Source: a virus
Virus record (IMG/VR): IMGVR_UViG_3300036781_000838
Span: 1 to 64,000 of that record
Strand: one strand, 5' to 3'
Length of the DNA stretch: 64,000 bases
How positions within the stretch are numbered: the stretch's first letter is position 1; every line of letters starts with the position of its first letter. Of the stretch, positions 33,201 to 42,620 are shown in pieces. The notes below the pieces were generated by a model. That model ran no database searches, had not been told where the DNA came from, and saw nothing but the letters and a program-made list of their open reading frames with translations. Position numbers and translations under genes: made by a program.

Positions 33201-35015
33201 TTAGGAGAGCAAATCGGGGAGATCGCGGGAGGAGCCGCAGGTGTGGCGCTGTCCATGAATGATTTTAGCAATGCGGTCTTGCCAAATGATTACGCCCATC
33301 TGGACCGAAATAGTTCAGATTGTAATACAAAAATATCCTTTGGGATTTATAATGCTTATTTCTACCTGTTTTGTAATGGGGTAAGAGACTTTTTTGTTGA
33401 GTCAGAGCTTAATATTGCCCAACGGGACTACGATCAAAGTACCGCCTCCCGGCACTATGACTATAAACAGTATACCGATCTTGACGCCCTATTCAAGTCG
33501 GACATCATCAAGGCCGGCAATAACTACAAATACGATTATTCCCTGTCTGTTTCGAGGTTGTTGCACAATTATATATCCTGGGGTGCGGTTCTGCCAAGAG
33601 ACTACGATCCAACGATTGCCGAACAATGCTATAGCTATTTTCCCAATAGGATTATATATAGTTTACCCCAGCAGGAAGAACTTAAAAAAGACAACTGGAC
33701 AGCATTCCTTACTAACAACTATAAAGATTTTCAACGCAAGATCACGGCCATAAAAAATGTCAATAAAACGGGGGCAATTATCTACTTCAGCAATGATAGC
33801 CCATTGTTATTTCAAGGGGTTGATTCCTTGCAGACAGATGGAGGAATAAAAATTACTATCGGGGATGGAGGGCTATTCAACCAGGCGTTTCAGAGTACGA
33901 CCAATTCCGATGTAGAATATGAATACGGGGCCTGCCAGAACCGGGGTTCCATTATCGGTACCCCGCAAGGAGTTTTCTCCGTTGGCGCAAACCAGGGAAA
34001 GATATTCCAATATGGTAATGGGCTTGAGGAGATATCCCGGGATGGTAATAAGTGGTGGTTTGCACAATATTTACCACTGAAGTTATTACAGGATTACCCG
34101 GATTTTGATTATCCGGATAACCCGGTTATCGGGATAGGTGTTGTTTCCGGCTATGACAACACGAATGAGATGATCTACATTAGCAAAAGGGATTACCAGG
34201 TTAAGCCCACTTATCAAAACAAGCTGACCTATCAGTCAGGGCTTACATTTATTTTAGATGGGAATATACCCGTGCAATTGGGAGATCCTTTTTATTTCGA
34301 TGACGCTTCTTTTACGATATCATACGATCCAAAAATAAAGGGTTTTGTCAGTTTCCATGACTGGATACCTGAAGCAATGCTGCCTTCCCGGAACCATTTG
34401 CTAACTATTAAAGAAGGTGGGATCTGGAAGCATAATTCAAGATGTGACCTTTTCTGTAACTATTATGGAATTGCTTATCCTTTTGAAATTGAATATCCGG
34501 TGACTGTCAGCCAGGAGGTAACGACGCTGAGAACAATTGAATACCAATTGGAAGCCTATAAATACCTGAATGACTGCAGGGATCAATTTCATATCCTGGA
34601 TGAGAATTTCGACCGGGCTGTTGTCTACAACTCAGAGCAATGCTCCGGGCTATTGCGGTTGAATATAAAACCGAAGAATAACCCGTATACGCTGAACCAA
34701 TATCCGTCAGTTGGTCTAAATGGTATAGACATACTCTTCTCCAAGGAAGAAAATAAATACAGGTTCAACCAGTTTTGGGATGCAGTGTCAGATCGCGGGG
34801 AATTCACGGGTAAGCAATACAATATCTGGACGGTTAGCCCGAATGGATATACTAAAGAACTCAATACACTGGCCATAAAATACTCGAAGAGCGCCCTGCA
34901 GCATAAGAAATTCCGGCATTTTACCCAAAGGCTGTTACTGCGTAAAACAGTATCGAACGATGTTAAGTACCTATTGAAACTTACCAACCAAAAACAACAA
35001 AGATCCTTACGCTAA
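30255..35015 (+). CDS. Tail stabilisation (muzzle-like) protein
   Basis: 1586 residues. The opening NVSTNEFTGGMKKDLDPALM, then DTWTHARNAVNNSHNGELGVIGNE, is the start signature of the large crAss-like stabilisation protein, compared with P22 gp10 and called muzzle in structural work. The body is beta-rich. Three hydrophobic Gly/Ala stretches (about residues 639-660, 699-742 and 958-1000) look like membrane-active glycine zippers and are unusual for an otherwise soluble tail barrel; they may act during ejection. A short out-of-frame ATG (CCTATGAAA, 30245) stands ten bases before the chosen start. It overlaps the next gene by TAATG. Confidence 0.8.
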   Translation: MPNQLQNSTNVSTNEFTGGMKKDLDPALMKPDTWTHARNAVNNSHNGELGVIGNEPANLLCVQLPYTFIGAINIIAEKWAVFSTDNTNSEIGLFDEILCSYKKIINDTCLRFKTTNLITGESKKNFDCTYSVYFDDGLNPSRYLNIDRPVYTLKSRQPAGSCVIPEYTTTVDCQALRLARILDTPGVTLQKGASGGSLPNGSYQVVVAYTVNQIRVTDYFTPSNVQSLFSHQNLQGSLEIDISGMDTSYDEFELVAISYIGEKTNAQKVGTYSTRQRKVFIDILDPRLPVIPLENIPLQTPSYERSDAMYEVSNYLLRVGVYTKPEFNYQPLANLITPKWVALEVPADYYIKGGNITSYLRDEQYVFFIRWIYNTGQKSASYAIAGRQANSNDRTLVSGADVYETSVGVAVPPQKWQVDNTATITSSQGYAIPEGAVIAEGEMGYFESTERYPDDQSVVWADLCGKNIRFCKFPDNSLIHLSGRLGATIRILGVKFENIAHPLDFEGNILTDIIGYEILRGSREGNKSIIAKGLINNVAEYTIPNSVSTRKGLYPNYPYNDLRTDPFLSAQRVKGGCNDTGYQAMGTYHQDIFTFHSPETQFRNPFLSAQELRVESEEFGSVTGNFEPVFKHPKHKLIRDFALYTSGIVGVGAGLLAIQGKKTTTLKGGSAFNAGITGAGTTVMTSTGNLTAPLSDLTLAAPIGGGIGSSTAIAVEGGVMSSNPVLAAAGGTFLFTYFLGKGTEEAVRIIKGLLPYNQFAYQYNSHGFYSDFIPSKEGNKRRLITESNYLEPYLQEFTADYRVNNLFRPATLILQVNKNIANPSTQDTTRTTIGNLGLWGNPTQQFTTTTSAYYAALKNNIENQYGQLDSVIQIPISQGVLATTPEKKIRFMSPVLFGGDQYINRYTEKSIMFFFNDWMFDQPDGYEFDYNLAYNLPYARYWVNTQDFDISQLMQPFLKTAAGIAIGGVIGSEIGSLLGSATLGEQIGEIAGGAAGVALSMNDFSNAVLPNDYAHLDRNSSDCNTKISFGIYNAYFYLFCNGVRDFFVESELNIAQRDYDQSTASRHYDYKQYTDLDALFKSDIIKAGNNYKYDYSLSVSRLLHNYISWGAVLPRDYDPTIAEQCYSYFPNRIIYSLPQQEELKKDNWTAFLTNNYKDFQRKITAIKNVNKTGAIIYFSNDSPLLFQGVDSLQTDGGIKITIGDGGLFNQAFQSTTNSDVEYEYGACQNRGSIIGTPQGVFSVGANQGKIFQYGNGLEEISRDGNKWWFAQYLPLKLLQDYPDFDYPDNPVIGIGVVSGYDNTNEMIYISKRDYQVKPTYQNKLTYQSGLTFILDGNIPVQLGDPFYFDDASFTISYDPKIKGFVSFHDWIPEAMLPSRNHLLTIKEGGIWKHNSRCDLFCNYYGIAYPFEIEYPVTVSQEVTTLRTIEYQLEAYKYLNDCRDQFHILDENFDRAVVYNSEQCSGLLRLNIKPKNNPYTLNQYPSVGLNGIDILFSKEENKYRFNQFWDAVSDRGEFTGKQYNIWTVSPNGYTKELNTLAIKYSKSALQHKKFRHFTQRLLLRKTVSNDVKYLLKLTNQKQQRSLR

Positions 35016-37573
35016 TGAAAAGAAAATTACCAGCCAGGCAACCGGGGGGTACAGTCACAAATTCTGGCTATTTACCTGATTCTCCCGATAGGTTCAATCC
35101 GTACAATATCATCCCTGGTAACGTGATTACCATGGATAAGGTTCCCCACGATGTATTGGCAATTACAGATAATGGGCAGACCAAACTTATGAAAAAGAAC
35201 TCCGGACTTCACCGGTTTACCGGCGCGAAATCCGTAACTGAAGTTCCAATGTATAATATCGGGGGCAAAATTCCATCACAGTTGCCACAGGAGTTAGTGA
35301 TGTACCAAATGCAGTTGGGTGGACCAGCACCTAACGCTTCAGACAGCCTTGCATTATATAACAACTCCCAGGCACTGTTAAATTTTTATACCCAAAGAGG
35401 ATATGTAAAAGACCATGCTCCAGCAAATTCTACGCAGGCAAAAGGAGAAATGGATAGAAAATTTGCAAGAGATTCATTTGTGAATATGCCCATGGTGCAA
35501 ACTGATCAGGGTATGCTGCAAAACCCTGCCATGTCTCTATATTACCAACCCATAAACCACAATCAGTATAAGCAACGGGAAAATGCAAATGGGATACTTG
35601 ATACCAGGGCGCCGATGGCCTTATATGATAAACGCATTGCTCCCACAAAACACTATGCATTTCACAATGAAAACCCTAACGATCCATTAAATGGGGACCA
35701 GGTCGAGTTTCAGGGATATGATCCGGAGAAGGTCAAGCCTGCAAATTTTAAACAAATGCAGCCACAGGGTCCTGGTCCTTTACCATCAAATGCCAATGCC
35801 ACTCCCGTTCCGGCGCCAGTCCAACAACGGGTACCTACTCCGCCCATACACGACACTCTTCCGCAAGGAGAACCAGTATATGGCCCCCAAAACTCAATGA
35901 TAGGAGTATATGATGGTAAAGGTTTCTTTCCGGTAAAAGACTATAACACTTATAAGGTAAATCCGCAAGATCAGGACCTGCTTAGTAATTCCGACCAATT
36001 GAAGCAATATATGCTGAATAAAACAAAAGGATATCCCGTCGAGATGCACCAGGAGGGCGGGTCCTTGCCTTCGGGGTCATCGGTAAAATCTTCCTTTGAT
36101 AAGGATGGTAATCTGCTGTTTAATCCCCATTTTACCCAAGTCACTTACCCGGGAGATACACTTACCAATCATCAAATTCCATTTGCGGCCAAATATATGT
36201 ATGCCAATGGCACGGGTTCAGGAAATATAACAGCCAAACGTGTAGCCGGGCCTTATGGAGCGCTTGAGCAGGGATATGAGTACAGTCCGGCTGACAAGGA
36301 TATGAAAAAAATAAAGGCTTACCAGGATAATATGAGTGCCATGGAAAAGTTAAAGGCGATCCTGGGATTTTATGGTTCCGATAATATGCCTGGACCGAAT
36401 GGACAGTTACAACAGGGTGGTGTCATGATGAGGGATTATCAAATACCTATGGCCCAAAGCGGCCTGTCCGCTTTCACCTGGGGAAATCTATCCGATGGGC
36501 AAACTCCTACCGCTCCAGGGCAAGGACCGGTATTCCAAGTGGATCAAGCAAATGGTACACCGACTTCTCCTTACAATATTTCGCCTATCGAAAAAGGAAA
36601 TAAGCCCGGGCAATGGAATATACAGAAACAGACTTCCTGGGGACCTAACGTTGAAGGCGCTACCGCTTTTGTCGGGGCAATGGGCGCTGTCGCCAATTCT
36701 TTAAACAAAAGGACAAACAGCGCTCTTTACAACAACCAGGTTAACCGGAGTACTAGCGATGCTCAGTTTCAGACTTTTAATTCAACCCTGAACAGGGGTT
36801 TTATCGATAAAAATTCAGGGATGACTGCTCCCAATAGGCAAACCCTGACTCAATTCGCCAATTTGCCCTACCAGAGTTTTTATGGGCAGCCTCCCATAGC
36901 CCAGACTGGCGCTGAATTACCGCTGATAAATGGTCCTCAGACACCACTAAATAGCATCAACGCCCAGGTAGATAAGGGAATGCCTGCTTTATCACCGGTT
37001 GGATACCCTGCTGACCAGCCAACGCAACCCCCAGTTCAGGTACCACAGCAACAGAGCGCAGGTCCTGATGCCTACCAGGCAGTGAAGGATTTTATAAAAA
37101 AACAAGAGGGATTTGCTAAAAAGGCTGCCTGGGATCATAAGCAGTTCACCAATGGCTACGGAACAGAAGCAAAAGCACCTGATGAGGTCATCTCCCGGGC
37201 TGAAGCGGACAAACGCCTGGATAACTACCTTTTACCGACCGTACAGAAGATCCAGTCGAAGCTACAAGTTCCGGTGAATACCGGGCAGCTCACAGCTCTT
37301 TCCTCCATGGCGTACAATGGTGGCTATGGTGTAGTTAAAAAGCTCATCAACCAGATAAACAAAGGGGTTGGCGCTGATCAAATTGCCGATACAATAAAAA
37401 AGACTGCCATAACCGTTGACAATGGTGCACGGATTTTGGATGAACTGGTTTCCCGCCGAAAAAAAGAAGCTGGTCTCTATACAAGGGGTTATAAGGTGGG
37501 CGGTCAATACGATTTAAGTCATAGCGAGATTCAAAATTTGATGAATCAAGGTTATGAACTGGAATTTATGTAA
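35015..37573 (+). CDS. Virion protein with C-terminal phage lysozyme (GH24) domain
   Basis: 852 residues. The N-terminal two thirds are a crAss-like tail or cargo protein, Pro, Gln and Gly rich, largely unstructured. Residues about 685-830 form a T4-type lysozyme: E698 in KKQEGF, D707 in AWDH and T712 in FTNGYGT give the Glu-8x-Asp-4x-Thr set, and ALSSMAYNGGYG and SRRKKEAGLYTRG match the later conserved helices. It should cut peptidoglycan locally during DNA entry. Its start overlaps the muzzle stop. The Asp-Thr spacing is one shorter than in T4 lysozyme. Confidence 0.82.
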   Translation: MKRKLPARQPGGTVTNSGYLPDSPDRFNPYNIIPGNVITMDKVPHDVLAITDNGQTKLMKKNSGLHRFTGAKSVTEVPMYNIGGKIPSQLPQELVMYQMQLGGPAPNASDSLALYNNSQALLNFYTQRGYVKDHAPANSTQAKGEMDRKFARDSFVNMPMVQTDQGMLQNPAMSLYYQPINHNQYKQRENANGILDTRAPMALYDKRIAPTKHYAFHNENPNDPLNGDQVEFQGYDPEKVKPANFKQMQPQGPGPLPSNANATPVPAPVQQRVPTPPIHDTLPQGEPVYGPQNSMIGVYDGKGFFPVKDYNTYKVNPQDQDLLSNSDQLKQYMLNKTKGYPVEMHQEGGSLPSGSSVKSSFDKDGNLLFNPHFTQVTYPGDTLTNHQIPFAAKYMYANGTGSGNITAKRVAGPYGALEQGYEYSPADKDMKKIKAYQDNMSAMEKLKAILGFYGSDNMPGPNGQLQQGGVMMRDYQIPMAQSGLSAFTWGNLSDGQTPTAPGQGPVFQVDQANGTPTSPYNISPIEKGNKPGQWNIQKQTSWGPNVEGATAFVGAMGAVANSLNKRTNSALYNNQVNRSTSDAQFQTFNSTLNRGFIDKNSGMTAPNRQTLTQFANLPYQSFYGQPPIAQTGAELPLINGPQTPLNSINAQVDKGMPALSPVGYPADQPTQPPVQVPQQQSAGPDAYQAVKDFIKKQEGFAKKAAWDHKQFTNGYGTEAKAPDEVISRAEADKRLDNYLLPTVQKIQSKLQVPVNTGQLTALSSMAYNGGYGVVKKLINQINKGVGADQIADTIKKTAITVDNGARILDELVSRRKKEAGLYTRGYKVGGQYDLSHSEIQNLMNQGYELEFM

Positions 37574-37594
37574 TTTATTAGTAGCACCTATCCT

Positions 37595-39619
37595 ATGAAA
37601 ATACGTATCAAAACCGGTCCACCGGCACCCATATACCAATCTGGCGGTTCACCATCCACGGGGGATCAGCAAAACCTGGGTCTGTTTACCAATCAGACCG
37701 TCCGGATCGATCCCAATGATTATAACCGACCTGCAGGCATCGATGATGTCAGGACGACCTACCCTGAAGTTCCGGCAGAACAGGCGAATGTGGAGGTAGA
37801 AAAAGGCGAAGTGGTGGTGTCCCCGGATCTGGCTACCATTTATAAGGCAGGAGGCAAGAAACATTCCGCTGGAGGAACAAAGATCAAGGCTCAAGAGGGA
37901 GCTTATATTGTATCGGATTTCATTAAAACCGATCCCCGGGTGCTGCAAACCCTTGGATTTGACCCCGAAAAGGATGGTAAACAGACCTGGGCCAAATTAC
38001 TCCAGTCAAAAGTGGACCCGGCTTATTATAACACACTGGCTAGTGTACTTTCTGACAAAGAAAAAGGGAAAGATGTTGATCCTTATCTCTACAATACCGC
38101 TAAGGTAAAAATGCCCGGGCTACAAGAAATTGTCTCCAAAGTGGCACTCGGAAATGAGTTATCCAAAGCGGTGCAGGGTAAGCAGTACAATATTCCCCAG
38201 ATTGCCGGTCTTGCCATGCAAGGATTGCAATACCAGGAGCCTAAACCAGGCGATCAACCCCTGACAGAAGCAAAAATGGGAGGTAGTTATCTACCCAAAG
38301 CTCAATCGGGGAAATCTGTTTCTTCCGACTTATTTAACCCTTTTTGGAATTACTACCTCAATGAGCATCCGGAAGCGCAAGTGTCTCCCGATGTACAACG
38401 TAACCCTAACCAGGTATTATCATCCCCGCAGCATAAAATAACCAGCGGCGTCTATGGGAACAACTGGGATCTGAATGAATTTAAGCAACGACATGATTGG
38501 TATTTCAAAGACCATCCTAATTTCAATCCCCAGGATCCCCAGCAGGTAAAAGACTTCCAGCAAAAATACAATAGCCGGGCATCGAGTAAATTCGGTCAAC
38601 CTTATTTCTATGGCAACCAGGATTTCAGGGCTATCGATGGCAAACTCGGGAAGTACACCTATAATGCTCCTAATTTATCCGACGATACGGCTGCCGAGAT
38701 CCCTTCTTCCCCAGGTAAGCAATTGCCCCCAGCCCCGGTAACGGTACCCAAGGGGCAATTTCCTGTTCCGAATAACCCTGCATTCTCCAATTCATCCCGG
38801 GTCCCTGGAATAAATCCGAATGCATTTGATCAAATGGCATTATTAAATGCCATGGCTTCACCGGTGAATACCTATTATCCCTGGGCTGCCAAACCACAAG
38901 CGGCATATATCAACCCCCAGTTTGATGAGCCGAATTATTATCCGATACAGTCAGCCCAGCGGCAACGCATGGATATGCTTAACCAGGTGAGTAACCCCAC
39001 TACTGCCCGGGCAGTCGGCTCGTATCAACCTGATCAGATCTCCGGTATTATCCAGGAAACACAGCGGGCGCGGGGTAATAATATGCAAGCTGCCACAAAC
39101 GCCCAGACCTTCAATGCCCAGACCTACGACACACTCTCCGGGCAGAATGCCCAGATTGATACTGGATTATATGATAAAACGGTCATGAGCAAGGAGCAGC
39201 GGGATATAGCTGAAAAGCTAAAAATGCAGGATGTTCAGGGAGCTGCTCATAATATGGTCAATAATATGACCGAAATGCAATACCGGATGGCCATGAATCC
39301 TCAATTCAGTGTTTCCGGTCCTTTCTGGAATCATATCGGTTTTAACGGAAACGGAAAAGGCTTGGACAGTCCCGGAAGCGCAAGCTATGGCAACCAATCA
39401 ATGACCCGTGAACAATTCCTGGCGCAATACCCGGGCTATGCTAGTTTGGCCACCGACCCACAACAAGCATATAAAATAGATGAAGCAATGCGCCAGGAGC
39501 GTGACCGGCAAGAAGGTTTGCTGTTCAAGAACAGCAGAAACTTTTCTTCAAATATGTACAATCCATATCTCGCACAAATGACGGGGATGGGTATGGGCTA
39601 TCCGCAAGCCGGTTATTAA
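37595..39619 (+). CDS. Crass-like tail/cargo protein, 674 aa
   Basis: Begins at CCTATCCTATGAAA. The segment QANVEVEKGEVVVSPDLATI, then GGKKHSAGGTKIKAQEGAYIVSDF (residues about 68-112), is a pattern I recall from crAss-like tail-associated proteins. After it the protein is rich in Gln, Pro, Asn and Tyr with few predicted folded regions, which suits a protein threaded or packed in the virion. The C-terminal third has Met and Gln rich helices. No enzymatic motif. Function is likely structural or ejection related. Confidence 0.65.
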   Translation: MKIRIKTGPPAPIYQSGGSPSTGDQQNLGLFTNQTVRIDPNDYNRPAGIDDVRTTYPEVPAEQANVEVEKGEVVVSPDLATIYKAGGKKHSAGGTKIKAQEGAYIVSDFIKTDPRVLQTLGFDPEKDGKQTWAKLLQSKVDPAYYNTLASVLSDKEKGKDVDPYLYNTAKVKMPGLQEIVSKVALGNELSKAVQGKQYNIPQIAGLAMQGLQYQEPKPGDQPLTEAKMGGSYLPKAQSGKSVSSDLFNPFWNYYLNEHPEAQVSPDVQRNPNQVLSSPQHKITSGVYGNNWDLNEFKQRHDWYFKDHPNFNPQDPQQVKDFQQKYNSRASSKFGQPYFYGNQDFRAIDGKLGKYTYNAPNLSDDTAAEIPSSPGKQLPPAPVTVPKGQFPVPNNPAFSNSSRVPGINPNAFDQMALLNAMASPVNTYYPWAAKPQAAYINPQFDEPNYYPIQSAQRQRMDMLNQVSNPTTARAVGSYQPDQISGIIQETQRARGNNMQAATNAQTFNAQTYDTLSGQNAQIDTGLYDKTVMSKEQRDIAEKLKMQDVQGAAHNMVNNMTEMQYRMAMNPQFSVSGPFWNHIGFNGNGKGLDSPGSASYGNQSMTREQFLAQYPGYASLATDPQQAYKIDEAMRQERDRQEGLLFKNSRNFSSNMYNPYLAQMTGMGMGYPQAGY

Positions 39620-39667
39620 ACCTTTAAAGTTTACGTCGCGCCGGTTAAACTTCCTGAATTTTTTGGG

Positions 39668-39682
39668 TATATTCTTTATGTA
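39668..39682 (+). promoter_or_regulatory. TATA-TTCTT-TATG element before cargo/RNAP genes
   Basis: TATATTCTTTATGTA, 11 bases before the ATG of the cargo gene. It is the only member of the TATA-dyad set not placed behind an antisense gene, and it heads the 21-kb unit of cargo, RNA polymerase and nuclease genes. Confidence 0.5.
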
Positions 39683-39693
39683 AACACTTCCAG

Positions 39694-42618
39694 ATGCCGA
39701 GTTACATGGTGGGTGCCAAAGATGCTTTTGTACCCACTCAGCTTTACCACCCCGATTTTGATGCTATCAATGGATTATTAAGGCTTAAGCAGTCTCAATA
39801 TGACCAGGGGTTTAATGCCGTGAAGTCAGCGTACAGTTCGATTTTAAATGCACCGATTACCAACCAGGAGAACCAGGTCGTCCGGCAGAACTACCTTAAA
39901 GATGCCCAAGAGAAACTGAAAAACCTTTCATCGGTAGATCTTTCCTTAAATAAAAATCAGATAGCTGCTGAACAGGTATTCCAGCCATTTGCCAACGACA
40001 GTGAGATTGCGGCCGATATGGTAAAAACCAAGGCTTTCCAAACGCAGTTCCAGGTGGCTGACAATCTGAGGAATTCCAAAAAGATAGAGGATCAGGCCCG
40101 GTATTGGGATACGGGAGTGCAATACCTGCAAAATGGACTGGATACCTTGCGCACCGCAAAAAGAGGGGATGGGTCGATACAGCGGGTAGAGAGTCGCAGG
40201 TATGTCGATTATGTTGACCCGGAGAAATACCTCGCTGACGAGGCGCAGAAGGACGGGTTAAAAATTGAACGGCAAACTTCGAACGGACAATATAAGCTGA
40301 CCCGAATTAACGGTGATGAAGCTGTTCCCTTATTTGAAACATGGGCAAAGTCAAAACTAAGCGGGAACAATCAAATTAATGATATGTTCCGGGTCCAGGG
40401 TACCACCCTGTATGAAAATAGTGTAAATAACCTGGTAAACCATGGGATGGATGAGCAGAATGCAAAGTCATCGCTGGCTGAAAATTATCTTGCAAGACAG
40501 GCCAATAGCTACAAATCGACCTATGATAACCTGACCGCCTATTTAGCTCAACTACAAAAGGATAGCAGGATGGCTCGTGAACTATTGAACGATCAGCCTT
40601 CTGAAGAGAACTTAAACAGTTACAAGGCTAAGCTGGCACAATTGGATAGCACCAACCAAAGCTTGGCTCAGTACGAAAAATTATATAAGTCGTTAAGCGA
40701 TAAAACTGGTAAGGATTACCAGGATAATTATAAGTCTATTTTAAACAATGGAGAGTCCTTCTTTGCTGAGCATTCCCGGGATGCTTTTATCAGCAACTGG
40801 GCACGCGGGCGGGCTTCCAACTCCAGTGTTAAATATGATATCGATCCTGGCTTCAAATTAGAAGAATCCATGAAAAAGGAGATGGAGATCCTTGAATTTC
40901 AAAAGGCAATGACAGATGAGCGGGTTTCCCATGTTGTCAATGGCGTTGCCTACGATAAAAGTGGAAAACCACTTGGGCCAGCCAGTTCTTTTGGGAATGT
41001 GTCTTCAACAGGAAGTACTTCAGCCCAGGCCAAACAACAGGACATGGATACCCCTATCTATGTTGGGCTAAATACCTACGGAACCAATGGTGCTTCCAGC
41101 TACAACCGCTTCGTGGCAGCCAAGCAGAATGCGTTGAATGATTATGTAGACAACGGGCTTAATTTCATACAAGGCATGAGCCATAATTACGGCGGGGACA
41201 ATATTCAGGTAATCAGTACTGGGTTGCTATCCGAATTAAAAAAACAGTTGACTACCGGCCAGGTTGCCTTAAATGCCCCAGAACTACAACAAGAATTTAA
41301 GCAATTGCAGGGAGCTGGTATTATTCCCCAAACACTTAATTATGGTGCTTCTCCTACGCAGACCTACCAGGCCATCAAAAATTATTACTCTGATATCCTT
41401 ATTAAACAGGCTAAAAATGGCCAGGCAGATACCCAGATGATAGGACTTGCTGCCCGGGAGGAACGCATAGATAAACAGTATAATAACCTGAAGAAAATTG
41501 AAGACACGGAGCTGACCAAAATAAAAAATAATCCAAAATATAAGGGGCTGATTGAAGATGATAAAATAGTTGACCTGGGAGAATACATAAAAAAACAGGG
41601 ACCTGATATATCTGATAAAACAATTAACCAGCAATATGAGGACTATCGCCAGGTTCAAAACCAAATACTAGACCCCATAACAGGCCAGGCAGCTCACGTC
41701 ATTAGCAGGGACGCATTTCACCGTGAAATTATTGCGCATGCCACCCAGCAATTTAAGGACGAGTACGATAAAAAAGTAGAAGGGTTTAAGGCTGATTTTG
41801 GTAAAACGAGTTATGCCAAAGACGAAAACGCTTATATCGCCCCTACCATTCGTTTCAATACAGACCGGAAAGGGACTGAAGACAAAGCGCAGAAGATAGC
41901 TCAAATGGCGATGGCCGATGACAATTTTACTGAACAGGATATTAGTAAAAATGGGATCACCCCGGTTAATATGGATCAACTGGAATCCCTGGGTGCCGAC
42001 AAGAAAGAAGTAGCCGGGTTTCTTCAGTATGCGCAAAAAAATGTGGCTGATATGATCTCCGGGGTGGAGGTAAGTAAGATCGGGACCAATGGAAATCCTA
42101 TGGTACGGCTGGTATTTGATAAACAAACGCTCGATGAATATCGAAAGGCAAAAACGGGTCTTTTCAGCGATGCAACCGCAAAAGCCCTTGGGAAAGGAGT
42201 AGAAATTGAACTTAAAAACCCCCGGGCGCTCGATGCGCAAGGATTGGATCTTGATTTTACCCCTTCTTCTCTGGATATGCTTGACCTTACCCTGAATGGG
42301 AAGGCTTCCGCTCCCCAAATATTAAAGCGGGCTGGCTTTGATTATTCGGTAGAGCCTTCGTTTGATAAAAAGAACCTGCTGGTAACTTTTAAATATAACC
42401 GGTTTGAGAAGGGTAAACTGGTACCCGGCTCCTATAACCGGTCCATTCCCGTGGCCGGCATCAGCTTAAATGACGTTGAGAATAACCTGTACAGCAGCGC
42501 CATGGAGATTTACAGTGGCAATAACCAGGCATCCACCCAGTACTTCAAAGCAAACCCACAGGTCACCAAAGAACAAATTGCAGCAATAGAAAAACAGTTC
42601 AATTACCCTAAAAACTAA
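39694..42618 (+). CDS. Putative internal virion (cargo) protein, 974 aa
   Basis: Mostly helical, rich in Lys, Gln, Asn and Asp, with long coiled-coil stretches (about residues 40-100 and 250-330, and LAAREERIDKQYNNLKKIED near 585). The start YMVGAKDAFVPTQLYHPDFDAI is followed by LLRLKQSQYDQGF, a pattern shared by crAss-like large cargo proteins next to the RNA polymerase. It ends two bases before the GTG of the giant gene. Probably packaged in the head or tail and injected with the RNA polymerase; no catalytic motif is seen. Confidence 0.65.
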   Translation: MPSYMVGAKDAFVPTQLYHPDFDAINGLLRLKQSQYDQGFNAVKSAYSSILNAPITNQENQVVRQNYLKDAQEKLKNLSSVDLSLNKNQIAAEQVFQPFANDSEIAADMVKTKAFQTQFQVADNLRNSKKIEDQARYWDTGVQYLQNGLDTLRTAKRGDGSIQRVESRRYVDYVDPEKYLADEAQKDGLKIERQTSNGQYKLTRINGDEAVPLFETWAKSKLSGNNQINDMFRVQGTTLYENSVNNLVNHGMDEQNAKSSLAENYLARQANSYKSTYDNLTAYLAQLQKDSRMARELLNDQPSEENLNSYKAKLAQLDSTNQSLAQYEKLYKSLSDKTGKDYQDNYKSILNNGESFFAEHSRDAFISNWARGRASNSSVKYDIDPGFKLEESMKKEMEILEFQKAMTDERVSHVVNGVAYDKSGKPLGPASSFGNVSSTGSTSAQAKQQDMDTPIYVGLNTYGTNGASSYNRFVAAKQNALNDYVDNGLNFIQGMSHNYGGDNIQVISTGLLSELKKQLTTGQVALNAPELQQEFKQLQGAGIIPQTLNYGASPTQTYQAIKNYYSDILIKQAKNGQADTQMIGLAAREERIDKQYNNLKKIEDTELTKIKNNPKYKGLIEDDKIVDLGEYIKKQGPDISDKTINQQYEDYRQVQNQILDPITGQAAHVISRDAFHREIIAHATQQFKDEYDKKVEGFKADFGKTSYAKDENAYIAPTIRFNTDRKGTEDKAQKIAQMAMADDNFTEQDISKNGITPVNMDQLESLGADKKEVAGFLQYAQKNVADMISGVEVSKIGTNGNPMVRLVFDKQTLDEYRKAKTGLFSDATAKALGKGVEIELKNPRALDAQGLDLDFTPSSLDMLDLTLNGKASAPQILKRAGFDYSVEPSFDKKNLLVTFKYNRFEKGKLVPGSYNRSIPVAGISLNDVENNLYSSAMEIYSGNNQASTQYFKANPQVTKEQIAAIEKQFNYPKN

Positions 42619-42620
42619 AA

